Assembly (NCBI GenBank): GCA_026388415.1
Contig: JAPLJV010000042.1
Location: 30,009-94,008, forward strand
Source of the DNA: Deltaproteobacteria bacterium
GTDB lineage: Bacteria > Desulfobacterota > Syntrophia > Syntrophales > JACQWR01
DNA: 64,000 nucleotides
Reading direction: 5' to 3'
A program made the translations under genes and the position numbers. Position 1 is the first letter of the stretch. Every line of letters starts with the position of its first letter. The notes beneath the pieces were generated by a model that worked only from the letters and a program-made list of their open reading frames with translations, searched no databases and was not told the origin of the DNA. Of the stretch, positions 1 to 8,392 are shown one piece after another.

Positions 1-1
1 A

Positions 2-1186
2 CCGCCCGATGCTGCAGCGCCATTTTCGGCGCGAGTTTTCAAGACTATCGCCGATCCCTATGCCGGTCGGCTGACGCTTTTCCGGATCTATTCGGGCACC
101 TTAACTCACGATACGAGTGTCTTGAACAGCACCCGCAAGGTTAACGAGCGTATCGGCAATATCTTCTACCTGGATGGCAAGGTGCAAAAACCGGCTGAAG
201 CGCTCGTCGCGGGCGATATTGCCGCAGTGGCCAAATTGAAGGAAACCGTCACGGGCGATACCCTTTGCAACGAAAAAGCGCCGGTCATTTTTGATAAAAT
301 TACCCCCACCCCGGCCATCATGTCCTTTGCTATTGAGGCTAAATCGAGAGGCGACGAAGAAAAGATTGTTTCGTCAATCCACCGGCTGATTGAAGAGGAT
401 CCCACGCTGACCTTCACTATAGACAGGCAAACGAAAGAGATGATCCTCTCCGGTATGGGGCAGGTTCATATCGAAGTCACGATTGAAAAAATGAAACGGA
501 AGTTCGGCGTGGAAGTTGTCCTTAACACACCCCGGGTGCCTTATAAGGAAACGATAAAAGGCAAGACAACCATTCAGGGAAAATACAAAAAACAATCAGG
601 CGGGCGCGGTCAATTTGGCGATGCCTGGCTGGAGATTGAACCGCTTCCGCGTGGTGCGGGCTTTGAATTTGCCGATAAAATCGTGGGCGGCGTTATTCCG
701 GGGCAATATCGCCCGGCTGTAGAAAAGGGCATCGTCGAGGCCATGCTGGAAGGAATTCTGGCGGGCTACCCGATGGTAGACTTAAAGGTTTCCTTGATAG
801 ATGGATCTTATCATACCGTTGATTCATCGGAAATGGCATTTAAGATCGCCGGTTCCATGGGATTCAAAAAGGGTGTTTTGTCCTGTCAGCCGACATTATT
901 GGAGCCGATGGTTAATATCAACATTGAAATTCCCGAAGAATACATGGGCGATGTCATGGGCGACCTGAACGGCAGGCGGGGCCGCGTGCTGGGCATGGAC
1001 AGCAAGGGGTCGCACCAGATTGTCAAGGGGCTGGTTCCTTTGGCAGAAATCCTTAAATATGCTCCTGATTTGCGATCCATGACCAGCGGCCGGGGAACCT
1101 TCACCTACGAACATTCCCACTATGATGAAGTGCCGCCGTACATTGCCGAAAAAATTATCGCCGAAGCCAAAAAGAGCGAGGAGTAA
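2..1186 (+). CDS. fusA: Elongation factor G, C-terminal part (5' truncated by window edge)
   Basis: Ribosomal translocase or an EF-G paralogue. The frame is open from base 2, so the N-terminal GTPase domain lies outside the window. What remains is the end of domain II and domains III-V. Domain III has GMGQVHIEV, domain IV has KKQSGGRGQFGD followed by VGGVIPGQ, and domain V has RGRVLGMD and ends with SGRGTFTYEHSHYDEVP. The TTG at 122 is an internal codon, because the upstream codons keep coding for EF-G. Domain IV has GDAWLEIEP where canonical EF-G usually has GHVVIDMEP, so an EF-G paralogue (EF-G2 type) is as likely as the housekeeping copy. The stop codon abuts the mogA start. Confidence 0.93.
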   Translation, partial: PPDAAAPFSARVFKTIADPYAGRLTLFRIYSGTLTHDTSVLNSTRKVNERIGNIFYLDGKVQKPAEALVAGDIAAVAKLKETVTGDTLCNEKAPVIFDKITPTPAIMSFAIEAKSRGDEEKIVSSIHRLIEEDPTLTFTIDRQTKEMILSGMGQVHIEVTIEKMKRKFGVEVVLNTPRVPYKETIKGKTTIQGKYKKQSGGRGQFGDAWLEIEPLPRGAGFEFADKIVGGVIPGQYRPAVEKGIVEAMLEGILAGYPMVDLKVSLIDGSYHTVDSSEMAFKIAGSMGFKKGVLSCQPTLLEPMVNINIEIPEEYMGDVMGDLNGRRGRVLGMDSKGSHQIVKGLVPLAEILKYAPDLRSMTSGRGTFTYEHSHYDEVPPYIAEKIIAEAKKSEE

Positions 1187-1681
1187 ATGACGATCAGGGC
1201 CGGCGTTATAACTGTTAGCGACAAGGGTTCCCGCGGTGAACGGGAAGACAAAAGCGGCGTGGAAATAGTCAAGATCCTGGAAAGCCAGGGTATTCAGGTG
1301 AGTCATACCAGGATCATCCCTGACGAAGAAGATTTGATTCGTCTGGCGCTAATTGAATACGCCGACACTAAACAATTAGACTTGATCCTGACTACAGGCG
1401 GCACGGGGGTAAGCCCGCGTGATGTGACGCCCGATGCGACCCTGCAGGTGATTGATAAAGAAGTGCCGGGGATGGCGGAAGCAATGCGGCGGGAAAGTGC
1501 GGCGCTCACGCCGCATGCCATGATATCAAGGGCTGTAGCGGGAATAAGGGGGCGTTCGCTCATCATCAATCTCCCCGGCAGTCCCCGAGGAGTGCGGGAA
1601 AACCTGGCCGTTGTCCTGCCCGCGTTGCGGCATGCCGTGGAAAAAATCAAAGGTGATGACAGCGATTGCGGATCAGGGTAG
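1187..1681 (+). CDS. mogA: Molybdopterin adenylyltransferase (MogA/MoaB family)
   Basis: Adenylates molybdopterin before molybdenum insertion during molybdenum cofactor biosynthesis in the cytoplasm. The protein has 164 residues, normal for the family. Family signatures seen are TTGGTGVSPRDVTPDAT from residue 69 and NLPGSPRGV from residue 128. The ATG directly follows the TAA of the EF-G gene, so the two are probably co-translated. MogA and MoaB cannot be told apart from sequence alone. A molybdenum hydroxylase operon at 34.5-38.2 kb in the same window would use this cofactor. Confidence 0.92.
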   Translation: MTIRAGVITVSDKGSRGEREDKSGVEIVKILESQGIQVSHTRIIPDEEDLIRLALIEYADTKQLDLILTTGGTGVSPRDVTPDATLQVIDKEVPGMAEAMRRESAALTPHAMISRAVAGIRGRSLIINLPGSPRGVRENLAVVLPALRHAVEKIKGDDSDCGSG

Positions 1682-1689
1682 CAAAGGCT

Positions 1690-2001
1690 TTAAGGCATCA
1701 ATTGCTCCGCTTTTTCAACGTCTTCGGTGCCTGTCTCCTGGGTGCGCATTTCTCTTCTCAGGTCGCGCACTGTTTTACTCAACTGCCGGTTCGTTTTCGT
1801 CAGTTTTAGCCTCTCCACGAGTCCCATCAGGCCGGTAAAAATAACTCCCGCCAGAAAAGCAATAAACATCAGCATATAGGTCGGCAAGTTCACATCGAGA
1901 ATGTCATAGTATTTGAGTGGCACTGGGGAGGCATTCTGGAGAGAAAAAGAAATAATAAACATAACGACGCAAACAACGACAACGGTAAAAAAAACCTTCA
2001 T
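1690..2001 (-). CDS. LapA-type (DUF1049) small inner-membrane protein
   Basis: Two hydrophobic segments (about residues 2-20 and 38-60) are followed by a charged, coiled-coil-like tail, the usual layout of DUF1049/LapA proteins. E. coli LapA takes part in lipopolysaccharide assembly control, but the role here is inferred. I start it at the ATG at 2001, because AGGAGG lies just upstream within the last codons of the HIT gene. A longer start at 2031 would place that site inside the gene. Only one base separates the HIT stop from this ATG, which indicates translational coupling. Confidence 0.8.
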   Translation of the reverse strand: MKVFFTVVVVCVVMFIISFSLQNASPVPLKYYDILDVNLPTYMLMFIAFLAGVIFTGLMGLVERLKLTKTNRQLSKTVRDLRREMRTQETGTEDVEKAEQLMP

Positions 2002-2002
2002 T

Positions 2003-2491
2003 TCAGCCCTCCTGAAGAGATATTCTCCCAAAACATGTTAAAAGTTTATTGCGCGTTTCCATAAGATCTTCCGAAACAACGCGCGTTGCGCCTGTAACGG
2101 TTATAAAATTATGGTCGCCGCTCCAGCGCGGCACTATATGGGTATGGAGGTGATCATCCACGCCGGCGCCGGCAACCTTTCCCAGGTTCATACCCAGGTT
2201 GAACCCATCGGGTTTCATGGTTTCTGTAAGCACCGCCAGACAAAGATCAACAAGATCAAAAATCTCCACCTTTTCCTCGGCAGTAAGGTCATGGATTTGC
2301 CCCAGATGACGGAACGGGATGACCATTAAATGTCCACTGCTGTAAGGATAACGGTTCATCAACACATAGGCGGCCTTTCCTTCCCACAACACAAAATCAT
2401 CTTCCCGCAATGAGTTCTTGCAAAAAATACAGCCGTCGGGCTTTTTACCTCTGATATAGGCGCTGCGCCAGGGTGCGTAGATAGCTTCCAT
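2003..2491 (-). CDS. HIT family hydrolase (Ap4A phosphorylase / FHIT-like)
   Basis: Histidine-triad nucleotide hydrolase or transferase of 162 residues. The catalytic triad is visible as HLHTHIV (H114, H116, H118), followed by PRW. A CIFC pair at residues 21-24 is typical of the branch with a structural zinc or with similarity to Ap4A phosphorylase. The likely substrate is a dinucleoside polyphosphate or nucleoside phosphoramidate, which cannot be chosen from sequence. The gene leads a two-gene unit with the LapA-like protein. Confidence 0.9.
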   Translation of the reverse strand: MEAIYAPWRSAYIRGKKPDGCIFCKNSLREDDFVLWEGKAAYVLMNRYPYSSGHLMVIPFRHLGQIHDLTAEEKVEIFDLVDLCLAVLTETMKPDGFNLGMNLGKVAGAGVDDHLHTHIVPRWSGDHNFITVTGATRVVSEDLMETRNKLLTCFGRISLQEG

Positions 2492-2691
2492 GATAATGAG
2501 TCCTACTTATTCTACTAACATTTGCTCTGCATCTGCCGTGGATTATAGCGATAAGTCACAAAAAGACAAGCTAATTTTCCGGCCAGGTTGGGTGCAATGA
2601 AAACCGCGATTTACAAATTACTCAATACATTACGCACGGTCAAGCACGGTGTTCTTTTCCGGGGTGATCTGGGTAGAATAGAGAACTGGCA

Positions 2692-2940
2692 ATGATCACT
2701 TTAGGCTGGCTTATGCGTCGGGTGGAGGAGTTTTTTCGCACCCGTGACGTGGCGTTGCTTCTGGGAGAGGACAAGGCGGCGCCCTGCGATCCCGTCTTGG
2801 TCACGCATGGGTTCAGCAAGGACAAGCGGCCGGATCTCAAGCAGTTCATTTTATCTTTGCTATGCGTGGAAGGCAATCTTCCCTGCCACGCAGGAGAATC
2901 ATCCGGTCAGGATACCAGTGACAAGGAACTGAGAAAATGG
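2692..2940 (+). pseudogene. IS1634-family transposase remnant
   Basis: Part of this frame reads THGFSKDKRPDLKQF followed by an LSLLCVEGN-like stretch and SDKEL. This matches the catalytic-core region of IS1634/DUF4277 transposases, where a Gly-hydrophobic-Ser-Lys-Asp motif precedes RPDLKQ. The family is normally about 500-600 residues; only about 80 remain. The frame is closed by a stop at 2674 upstream and becomes non-family sequence after about 2940, running into a dispersed repeat. No terminal inverted repeats were found. This and the repeat account for most of the 537-bp gap between the HIT and MCE genes; the rest shows nothing I recognise. Confidence 0.7.
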
Positions 2941-2971
2941 TCAAAAAATGTTTCAAAAAGTGCGAAATATA

Positions 2972-3018
2972 GGTTACAAGAACGTTGGACACCAGTTTTC
3001 ACCGGTGTGACGACTTTG
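2972..3018 (-). repeat. Dispersed palindromic repeat, copy A
   Basis: Read on the minus strand it contains GTCACACCGGTG, a short spacer and CTGGTGTCCA, then TCTTGTAAC. The same words occur in the same order on the plus strand at 51947-52020, with about 25 extra bases in the loop. The CACCGGTG and CTGGTGTC parts can pair. It lies directly downstream of the MCE gene stop region, on the other side of an IS remnant. Confidence 0.65.
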
Positions 3019-3028
3019 TTGGGGCGTT

Positions 3029-4510
3029 TCATTTCGGTATCGGCGTGGTGGTCAGCAGGTATTTGAGATCGTCATCCTCAAAGCGGATGGAAAGCCCGAC
3101 ATAAGGGGAGCCGTTCTCCTGATTGCTGATGAAATCATCCCATCCGGCCGTGAAATAGAGGTGTTTGAAAAAACGATACTCGGCCGCGGCTTTCAGGTGG
3201 GCACGGCGATCTTCAGCAAAATCAAAGGCTTCAAAAGATAACTTCAGGTTGTCATTCAAGGCCATGTAGTCCATGCCGAAACCGCCGGTAGATTCAAAAA
3301 GACCGCCTCGCAGCACCACATCCCTGAAGCGCTTGCCGATTTGGGCATTAAAAAGGAAACTATTTTTGTCCCATGTTTCCTGGCGCGTGGTTACGCCGGC
3401 GGTGGTTACGTCTTGGATGGTCCTTTTTCCTCGCGGATCGGCAGTAATGCCCAGAATGTAAAATTTGTCCAGAGTGGGTTGCAGCCTTATATCCAGATAA
3501 CTCTTCATGTTACTCTTGCTGGTAAGATATTCCCCCCGGTAGCTTAAAAAAGTACGGAATTGCTCGGCCTTATTCACATAACGGTTGATACCGGCCAGCC
3601 CCTGGTTAATATTGTTGACCGTATCTTCTTCGTTGACTAATTTGCCTATCGTACCCTTGCCCTGATTAATCTTGTCGGTTACCTCCTGGAGAGAGGCGAG
3701 GGTCTTATTCAGACGGTCCACCGTGGTGCTTTCTTTCAGCAGTTGACCCACCGTGCCCTCCCCCTTCTTCATGCCTTCAGAAATATCGTTGAGGGAGGCG
3801 AAGGTGTTCTGCATCTGCTGGGAAGCGCCCTTCAATCCATCCAGAACCTGCGTAATTTTATCGCTGTTATTTGCGACCACCTGATTCAGGTTGCCCGTTA
3901 ACTCGCGGCTGTTATCCAGCGTGGCGCGGAGCGCCGCCTCATTATTCATGACGAGGGCATTAAGATTCTGCGTTAACAGGCGCGTGTTTTCGATAATTGC
4001 GCTGAGCGACTGCTGTCCCTGTTCACCGGCCAAAACCTTGCTCAGAGATCCCGTCAGCAACTTGATATCCTCGGCGATCAAGGCTGCCTGTGTAAGGAGC
4101 TTGTCTATATCCGCGCTCCGCTCCGTCAGGCTGATCATACTTCCCGGCTCCAGAAAAGCCTGGCCTTTGGAACCAGGAATAATATCTACATATTTATCTC
4201 CCAAAACACCATGTGTCTTAATGGCGGCGGTAACGTCTTTTTCTAACTGGACTTCCGGAGCGATGCGCAGGGTTACGAGGGCTCTGCCATCTTTGAGCCT
4301 GATGGATTCGACCCGTCCTACTTCCACCCCGGCGATCTGGACGGAGGCGTCCCGGCCCAGGCCGGCCACGTTGTCAAAAAAAACGTCTACCGTGTATCCC
4401 TTCTTCAGACCTAAGCCGCCTTTGCCAACCTGGACGGACATGTAGCCCAGGATAATAAAACCGACTAAAACAAATAAGCCTACTTTGGCCTCTGAGCTGA
4501 TGGAAAACAT
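3029..4510 (-). CDS. mlaD: MCE-domain lipid transport protein with C-terminal beta-rich domain (MlaD-like)
   Basis: Periplasmic substrate-binding part of an MCE-type phospholipid transporter. Residues 9-28 form a membrane anchor, and the MCE domain follows at about 38-118 (VQIAGVEVGRVESI, GVLGDKYVDI). Residues 120-310 are helical, with two related segments, GEGTVGQLL and GKGTIGKLV. The last 170 residues are rich in alternating polar and aromatic strands and look like outer-membrane or beta-sheet sequence. At 493 residues it is far longer than E. coli MlaD (about 180). It is the last gene of mlaE-mlaF-mlaD on the minus strand; no mlaB or mlaC is seen. Confidence 0.88.
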   Translation of the reverse strand: MFSISSEAKVGLFVLVGFIILGYMSVQVGKGGLGLKKGYTVDVFFDNVAGLGRDASVQIAGVEVGRVESIRLKDGRALVTLRIAPEVQLEKDVTAAIKTHGVLGDKYVDIIPGSKGQAFLEPGSMISLTERSADIDKLLTQAALIAEDIKLLTGSLSKVLAGEQGQQSLSAIIENTRLLTQNLNALVMNNEAALRATLDNSRELTGNLNQVVANNSDKITQVLDGLKGASQQMQNTFASLNDISEGMKKGEGTVGQLLKESTTVDRLNKTLASLQEVTDKINQGKGTIGKLVNEEDTVNNINQGLAGINRYVNKAEQFRTFLSYRGEYLTSKSNMKSYLDIRLQPTLDKFYILGITADPRGKRTIQDVTTAGVTTRQETWDKNSFLFNAQIGKRFRDVVLRGGLFESTGGFGMDYMALNDNLKLSFEAFDFAEDRRAHLKAAAEYRFFKHLYFTAGWDDFISNQENGSPYVGLSIRFEDDDLKYLLTTTPIPK

Positions 4511-4529
4511 GCTTGCCTCCGTTTACTTC

Positions 4530-5276
4530 CTAAATTATCTTTATCGGTCCGACCGTGCTGCCGGAAAGAAATTGCACGATCACCGGGTTTGGGGACGATT
4601 TTATCTCGTCCGGGCCGCCGTAGGCGATTATTTCCCCTTCGTAGAGCATCGCTATTTTGTCGCTGATTTTAAATATCGAACCCAGGTCGTGACTGATGAC
4701 AACGCAAGTTAAGTGGAGCTTGTTCTGGGTCTCCATAATCAGTTGATTGATCGCCTCCGTCATGACGGGGTCCAGACCTGTCGTGGGTTCGTCAAAGAGC
4801 ACAATCTGCGGATGCAGGGCGATGGCTCTCGCCAGGCCGACCCGTTTTCTCATGCCGCCGCTTAGTTCCGAAGGCAACTTTTGCTCAATACCCTTCAGTC
4901 CCACGGCCTTGAGTCGGTCGGCTACAATCTCCCTGATTTCTCCCTCTTTCAATTTCGTATGTTCACGCAGGGGGAAAGCCACATTTTCGCCGACCGTCAT
5001 TGAGTCGAACAGGGCGGCCTCCTGAAAGAGCATCCCGAATTTCTTTCTGATTTCGTTTAATCCTTTGTCGTTCAGCTTGGTGATATCAACGCCATCAATC
5101 AGCACTTCACCGCTGTCCGGCTGCAATAGTCCGATGATATGCTTCAGGAGGACACTTTTGCCGCCGCCGCTTTTGCCGATGATAACAGTGGTTTTGCCAT
5201 CCTCGATGTCCAGATGGACGCCTCTCAGGACATGTTGTTTGCCGAATGATTTATGGACATCTATTAGTTTGATCAT
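4530..5276 (-). CDS. mlaF: ABC transporter ATPase of lipid transport system (MlaF-like)
   Basis: Energises the MCE lipid transporter at the inner membrane. The 248-residue protein has Walker A GKSGGGKS (34-41), a Q-loop glutamine at about 85, the signature LSGGM (138-142), Walker B IVLFDEPTTGLDP (158-170) and a switch histidine at 196. The SGGM signature and the short length fit the MlaF family. It lies 12 bp downstream of the permease gene and 19 bp upstream of the MCE gene, so the three are one operon. Confidence 0.93.
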   Translation of the reverse strand: MIKLIDVHKSFGKQHVLRGVHLDIEDGKTTVIIGKSGGGKSVLLKHIIGLLQPDSGEVLIDGVDITKLNDKGLNEIRKKFGMLFQEAALFDSMTVGENVAFPLREHTKLKEGEIREIVADRLKAVGLKGIEQKLPSELSGGMRKRVGLARAIALHPQIVLFDEPTTGLDPVMTEAINQLIMETQNKLHLTCVVISHDLGSIFKISDKIAMLYEGEIIAYGGPDEIKSSPNPVIVQFLSGSTVGPIKII

Positions 5277-5288
5277 GATTTCCGTATA

Positions 5289-6068
5289 TTAAAACATAAT
5301 GGCCGTCAGAAAATAGTCGCTCACGAGAATCGAGACGGAAGCCAGCACGACAGCTTCCGTAGTCGCCCGGCCGACGCCTTCCGCGCCGCCCCGGGTGTTA
5401 AATCCTTTGTAGCAGCCGATCAGGGAGAGAATAAGGCCAAAAACGGCGGCCTTGATGAGGCCGTTGTAAATGTCCTCCATATCCAAATGTCGGATAATAT
5501 TTCTTACGAAGCTGCCGGAATTGATTTCCAGCAGCTCCACACCCACCAGATAACCTCCTGCAATGCCGACGAAATCGGAAACGACGGTCAGAAAGGGAAG
5601 CATAATCACGCCCGCTATAACTCTGGGTACAATCAGGTGCTTGACGGGGTTGGCGGCCATTACGTAAAGTGCGTCTATCTGCTCCGTGACCCGCATGGTC
5701 CCGAGTTCGGCCGCCATAGCCGAGCCGGCGCGGGCGGTGACCATCAGGGCGGTCAGCACGGGACCAAGCTCCCGCGTCATACTGAGCGCCACAGCCGTAC
5801 CCACCATGCTCTCGGCACTGAAGAGCCGGAAGCCGTGATATGATTGCAGGGCCAGAACCATCCCCGTAAAAGTTCCCGTCAAGACGACGACAAAGATGGA
5901 TTTCACTCCGACAAATTCCATTTGTTTGAAGATGTTTTTGGCTTTCAAGGGGGGGCGCACCATCCACGTCAAAACGGACAGTAACAGGACGATGATTTTT
6001 CCAAGCTCTTCTACAGATGCCAGGGTTGACTTGCCCAGATGATCTATCAGTGCGGATATTATCTTCAT
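5289..6068 (-). CDS. mlaE: MlaE-type permease of lipid transport system
   Basis: Integral membrane permease of 259 residues, normal for MlaE/YrbE. Several hydrophobic helices are visible. The family motif ELGPVLTALMVTARAGS, followed by AAELGTMRVTEQIDAL, forms the EQ loop that contacts the ATPase. Substrate identity (phospholipid) and direction (probably retrograde from the outer membrane) are inferred from the family. Its ATG directly abuts the TAA of an open reading stretch upstream, described separately. Confidence 0.93.
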   Translation of the reverse strand: MKIISALIDHLGKSTLASVEELGKIIVLLLSVLTWMVRPPLKAKNIFKQMEFVGVKSIFVVVLTGTFTGMVLALQSYHGFRLFSAESMVGTAVALSMTRELGPVLTALMVTARAGSAMAAELGTMRVTEQIDALYVMAANPVKHLIVPRVIAGVIMLPFLTVVSDFVGIAGGYLVGVELLEINSGSFVRNIIRHLDMEDIYNGLIKAAVFGLILSLIGCYKGFNTRGGAEGVGRATTEAVVLASVSILVSDYFLTAIMF

Positions 6069-6255
6069 TTACAGCGGACCCCTTTTATCGGCATGGGCCA
6101 AAAGCGCATAGTCAATGATCCGTTCTGTCAGGTCGGCTTGCGTTATGCCCACCGCGGCCGCCTGGTGGAAAAGGAAGGTGGAGGGAGTCAATCCGGGCGT
6201 ACCCCTTGAATTTGTTGAACCAAGTTTTCCAACTATTCTACCGGGCTTCCTTTGC
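6069..6255 (-). other. Short open stretch ending exactly at the mlaE start
   Basis: On the minus strand a frame runs without stops through most of this gap and ends with codons reading QADLTERIIDYALLAHADK and then RGPL. Its TAA (6071-6069) is immediately followed by the mlaE ATG at 6068. There is no ATG in the frame; a GTG or TTG inside it would give a peptide of about 27-40 residues. I do not recognise the sequence. It may be a small coupled gene, the remnant of one, or chance. Confidence 0.3.
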
Positions 6256-7029
6256 TTAGAAGCTGACCGTCAAGGCAAGGTAGGGCCCGGCAATGTTCCC
6301 GTTAAAATACGTGTCGCTCTGATCTATGCGTAAAGCGATGATTTTATATCCGGCGTGAATGTCGAGGAAAGGGAATGGCGTAAGCGAAAGATCGGCTAAA
6401 GCCTCGTACAGATGATTTCCCGAGTAGGCGATGCCCGTGACCTCCGCCCTGGCTTCCAGGATATTAGCGAGAATGCCGATATGAGCGGCAGCGCCGATCA
6501 TAGGGATGGGGGCCTTCAATGTGTTTTCTGCCTGTTTTCCGCCACCAGATAAGCTTGCATCGGCCTCAATATATTTTACCTTGCCGATGGCACTGATGGA
6601 AAAACCGGCCAGGATGTTGCCCGTGTCAATGACATCGTATTTATAGGCCACATCGAGCATCCTTATTTTCAAGCTGGATTCTACCGCAACCCCTGTGGCA
6701 AAAGAAGTGCCGTCGAAATTGATTGGACTGGAAAGTGTAGAGGAACCGGAATAATCAGCCTGAGTATACAACAGGCTCACATGCTGCTTTCCCAATCCGC
6801 CAAAGACCTCAATTGCCGGGTAGGCTTTGGTGCCCATGCCAAGATCGTCTTTTACATTGAACTCCGTTCCCGGCGTGCCGCTGGCGTCTACTTTCATATC
6901 TGTTTTCAATGTCGGGAACCAGTAATAGCCCCTTGCGCCGATCTCAAAGGCCGATGCCGTGTTGGAAAAAGCGATGACCATGACAACGCCTGCCGTGAGT
7001 GAAAGCAATATCTCAAAAAACCTTTTCAT
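6256..7029 (-). CDS. Putative outer-membrane beta-barrel protein
   Basis: The 257-residue protein starts with a signal peptide (MKRFFEILLSLTAGVVMV then a cleavage-like SNTASAFE at about 22-29). The mature part has alternating strands (ARGYYWFPTL, VSLLYTQADYSG, VAYKYDVI) and ends LALTVSF. A terminal phenylalanine is typical of proteins assembled by the BAM machine. No specific family is recognised. It lies 187 bp upstream of mlaE in the same orientation, so a partnership with the lipid transporter is possible but not shown. Confidence 0.7.
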   Translation of the reverse strand: MKRFFEILLSLTAGVVMVIAFSNTASAFEIGARGYYWFPTLKTDMKVDASGTPGTEFNVKDDLGMGTKAYPAIEVFGGLGKQHVSLLYTQADYSGSSTLSSPINFDGTSFATGVAVESSLKIRMLDVAYKYDVIDTGNILAGFSISAIGKVKYIEADASLSGGGKQAENTLKAPIPMIGAAAHIGILANILEARAEVTGIAYSGNHLYEALADLSLTPFPFLDIHAGYKIIALRIDQSDTYFNGNIAGPYLALTVSF

Positions 7030-7120
7030 AAATACCTCCGTAGTTAATTAATTTCCCCGTGTTGTTGTTGGCGCTACTGATGACAAAATATTCGCAAAAT
7101 AGCAAGATAAACAATGTTGT

Positions 7121-8266
7121 TTATTTCGTGAAAATCCCGTATTGCAATTTGCGCTGCAGGATATACCGGCCCTGATTATCTACACGGTAAACGGCATGCA
7201 GGTCATTGACCACGTCGCCTTTTAGATCGAAGCGGATGTTACCGGTCAACCCATCCTTCTTGTTATATTTGGTGTGCAAGTATTCAGATAGCAATTTTGA
7301 GTCGGTTGTCTTCAGTCTTTTCACGCTTTCCGTGATAGCGGCGAAGGCATCACCCGCAAGCAGGGCGTAAGCGGAAGCAGGTCTGGACTTGTATGCTTTC
7401 TCATAACTATTGATGAATTGCCTGGTCCGCGGAGCATCTATGTCTTTTACCCGTGGCATGCTCAAAAAATAGAATCCCTCTGCCGCCTTTACGCCTGAAA
7501 TTTCAGTCAGCCTGCTGCTGTCTACCGCATCCCCTCCCATAAAGATAACCTCATGCCAGTCCATTTGCTGACGACCTTTGAGGAGTTGAGCGGCCTCGGG
7601 ATAAAAACCGGCAAAAAAGACGAAATCCGGACGCGTATCTTTGGCTTTGGCAAGAATGTCGGAATAATCCCCTTTGCCGGGAATCAAGGCATCGTAAAAA
7701 ACAGGGGCGGCCTTGCTGTCATCCAGAAACTCTTTGATAGTTTCGGCTAATCCTTTTCCATAAAGGCTGCCGTCATGCACAATCGCTATCCTTTTCATTT
7801 TCATCTTCTGCATGACCCGGACGGCGGCTTTGGCCTGATTATCATCACGCGGACAGATTCTGAAGAAACGCCCCAAGCCTCTTTCTGTCAGGGGAACTGC
7901 GGTGGCGCCATAGGTTATCTGCATGATCCTGTTTTGATGGAAAACCTGTTGCGTGGCTTCGGTGACCGCAGAGGTGTAGGAGCCGATGACAGCTATGACG
8001 CGCTGCTGGACAAGCCGTTTGGCTGCTGCTCCGGCTGTCTGAGGATTTCCCTGATCGTCTTCATAGATCATCTCAATTTTTTTCCCTAAGATACCGCCGT
8101 GGTCATTGGTATTTTGGGCCAGCAGCTCCACAACTTGCCTCGCTTCCATACCCTCTGCCATGTAGTCTCCTGTCAGTGGCCCGATAAAACCAATTTTAAT
8201 CGGTTCGACCGCCCACACAGGATGAGCAAATAACAAAATGATGAGCAATAAATGTAATTTTTTCAT
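7121..8266 (-). CDS. Branched-chain amino-acid-type periplasmic binding protein (LivK-like)
   Basis: Periplasmic receptor of ABC transporters for hydrophobic amino acids or related small acids. Residues 1-20 form a signal peptide (MKKLHLLLIILLFAHPVWAV). The mature protein begins with IKIGFIGPLTGDY, then GKKIEMIYEDDQGNP and the hinge-region motif AVIGSYTSAVTEA, all typical of the type I periplasmic fold. It has 381 residues. No permease or ATPase genes of the Liv type lie nearby, so it is an orphan receptor here. The ligand is unknown. Confidence 0.85.
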   Translation of the reverse strand: MKKLHLLLIILLFAHPVWAVEPIKIGFIGPLTGDYMAEGMEARQVVELLAQNTNDHGGILGKKIEMIYEDDQGNPQTAGAAAKRLVQQRVIAVIGSYTSAVTEATQQVFHQNRIMQITYGATAVPLTERGLGRFFRICPRDDNQAKAAVRVMQKMKMKRIAIVHDGSLYGKGLAETIKEFLDDSKAAPVFYDALIPGKGDYSDILAKAKDTRPDFVFFAGFYPEAAQLLKGRQQMDWHEVIFMGGDAVDSSRLTEISGVKAAEGFYFLSMPRVKDIDAPRTRQFINSYEKAYKSRPASAYALLAGDAFAAITESVKRLKTTDSKLLSEYLHTKYNKKDGLTGNIRFDLKGDVVNDLHAVYRVDNQGRYILQRKLQYGIFTK

Positions 8267-8318
8267 GATGGTGCCTATCCTCCCCCGTTTCCTATTCTTT
8301 CTTTACTTTATGTGCGCT

Positions 8319-8353
8319 AACTTACTAACCCCGCTAAACGGGATAAGTAAGTT
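8319..8353 (-). terminator. Hairpin downstream of alr
   Basis: The arms AACTTACT and AGTAAGTT, plus inner CCCG and CGGG, form a stem in the gap after the racemase gene. There is no clean T run, so terminator function is uncertain. AACTTACTAA recurs at about 8388. Confidence 0.4.
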
Positions 8354-8392
8354 TACGAATTTGCCTTCTACCCGAAAGCAAATTTTAACTTA

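Noticed and set aside
2940..3066. C-terminal part of the frame opened at 2692 as real protein
   Set aside because: This part lies in a dispersed repeat and antisense to the MCE gene, and has no transposase similarity.
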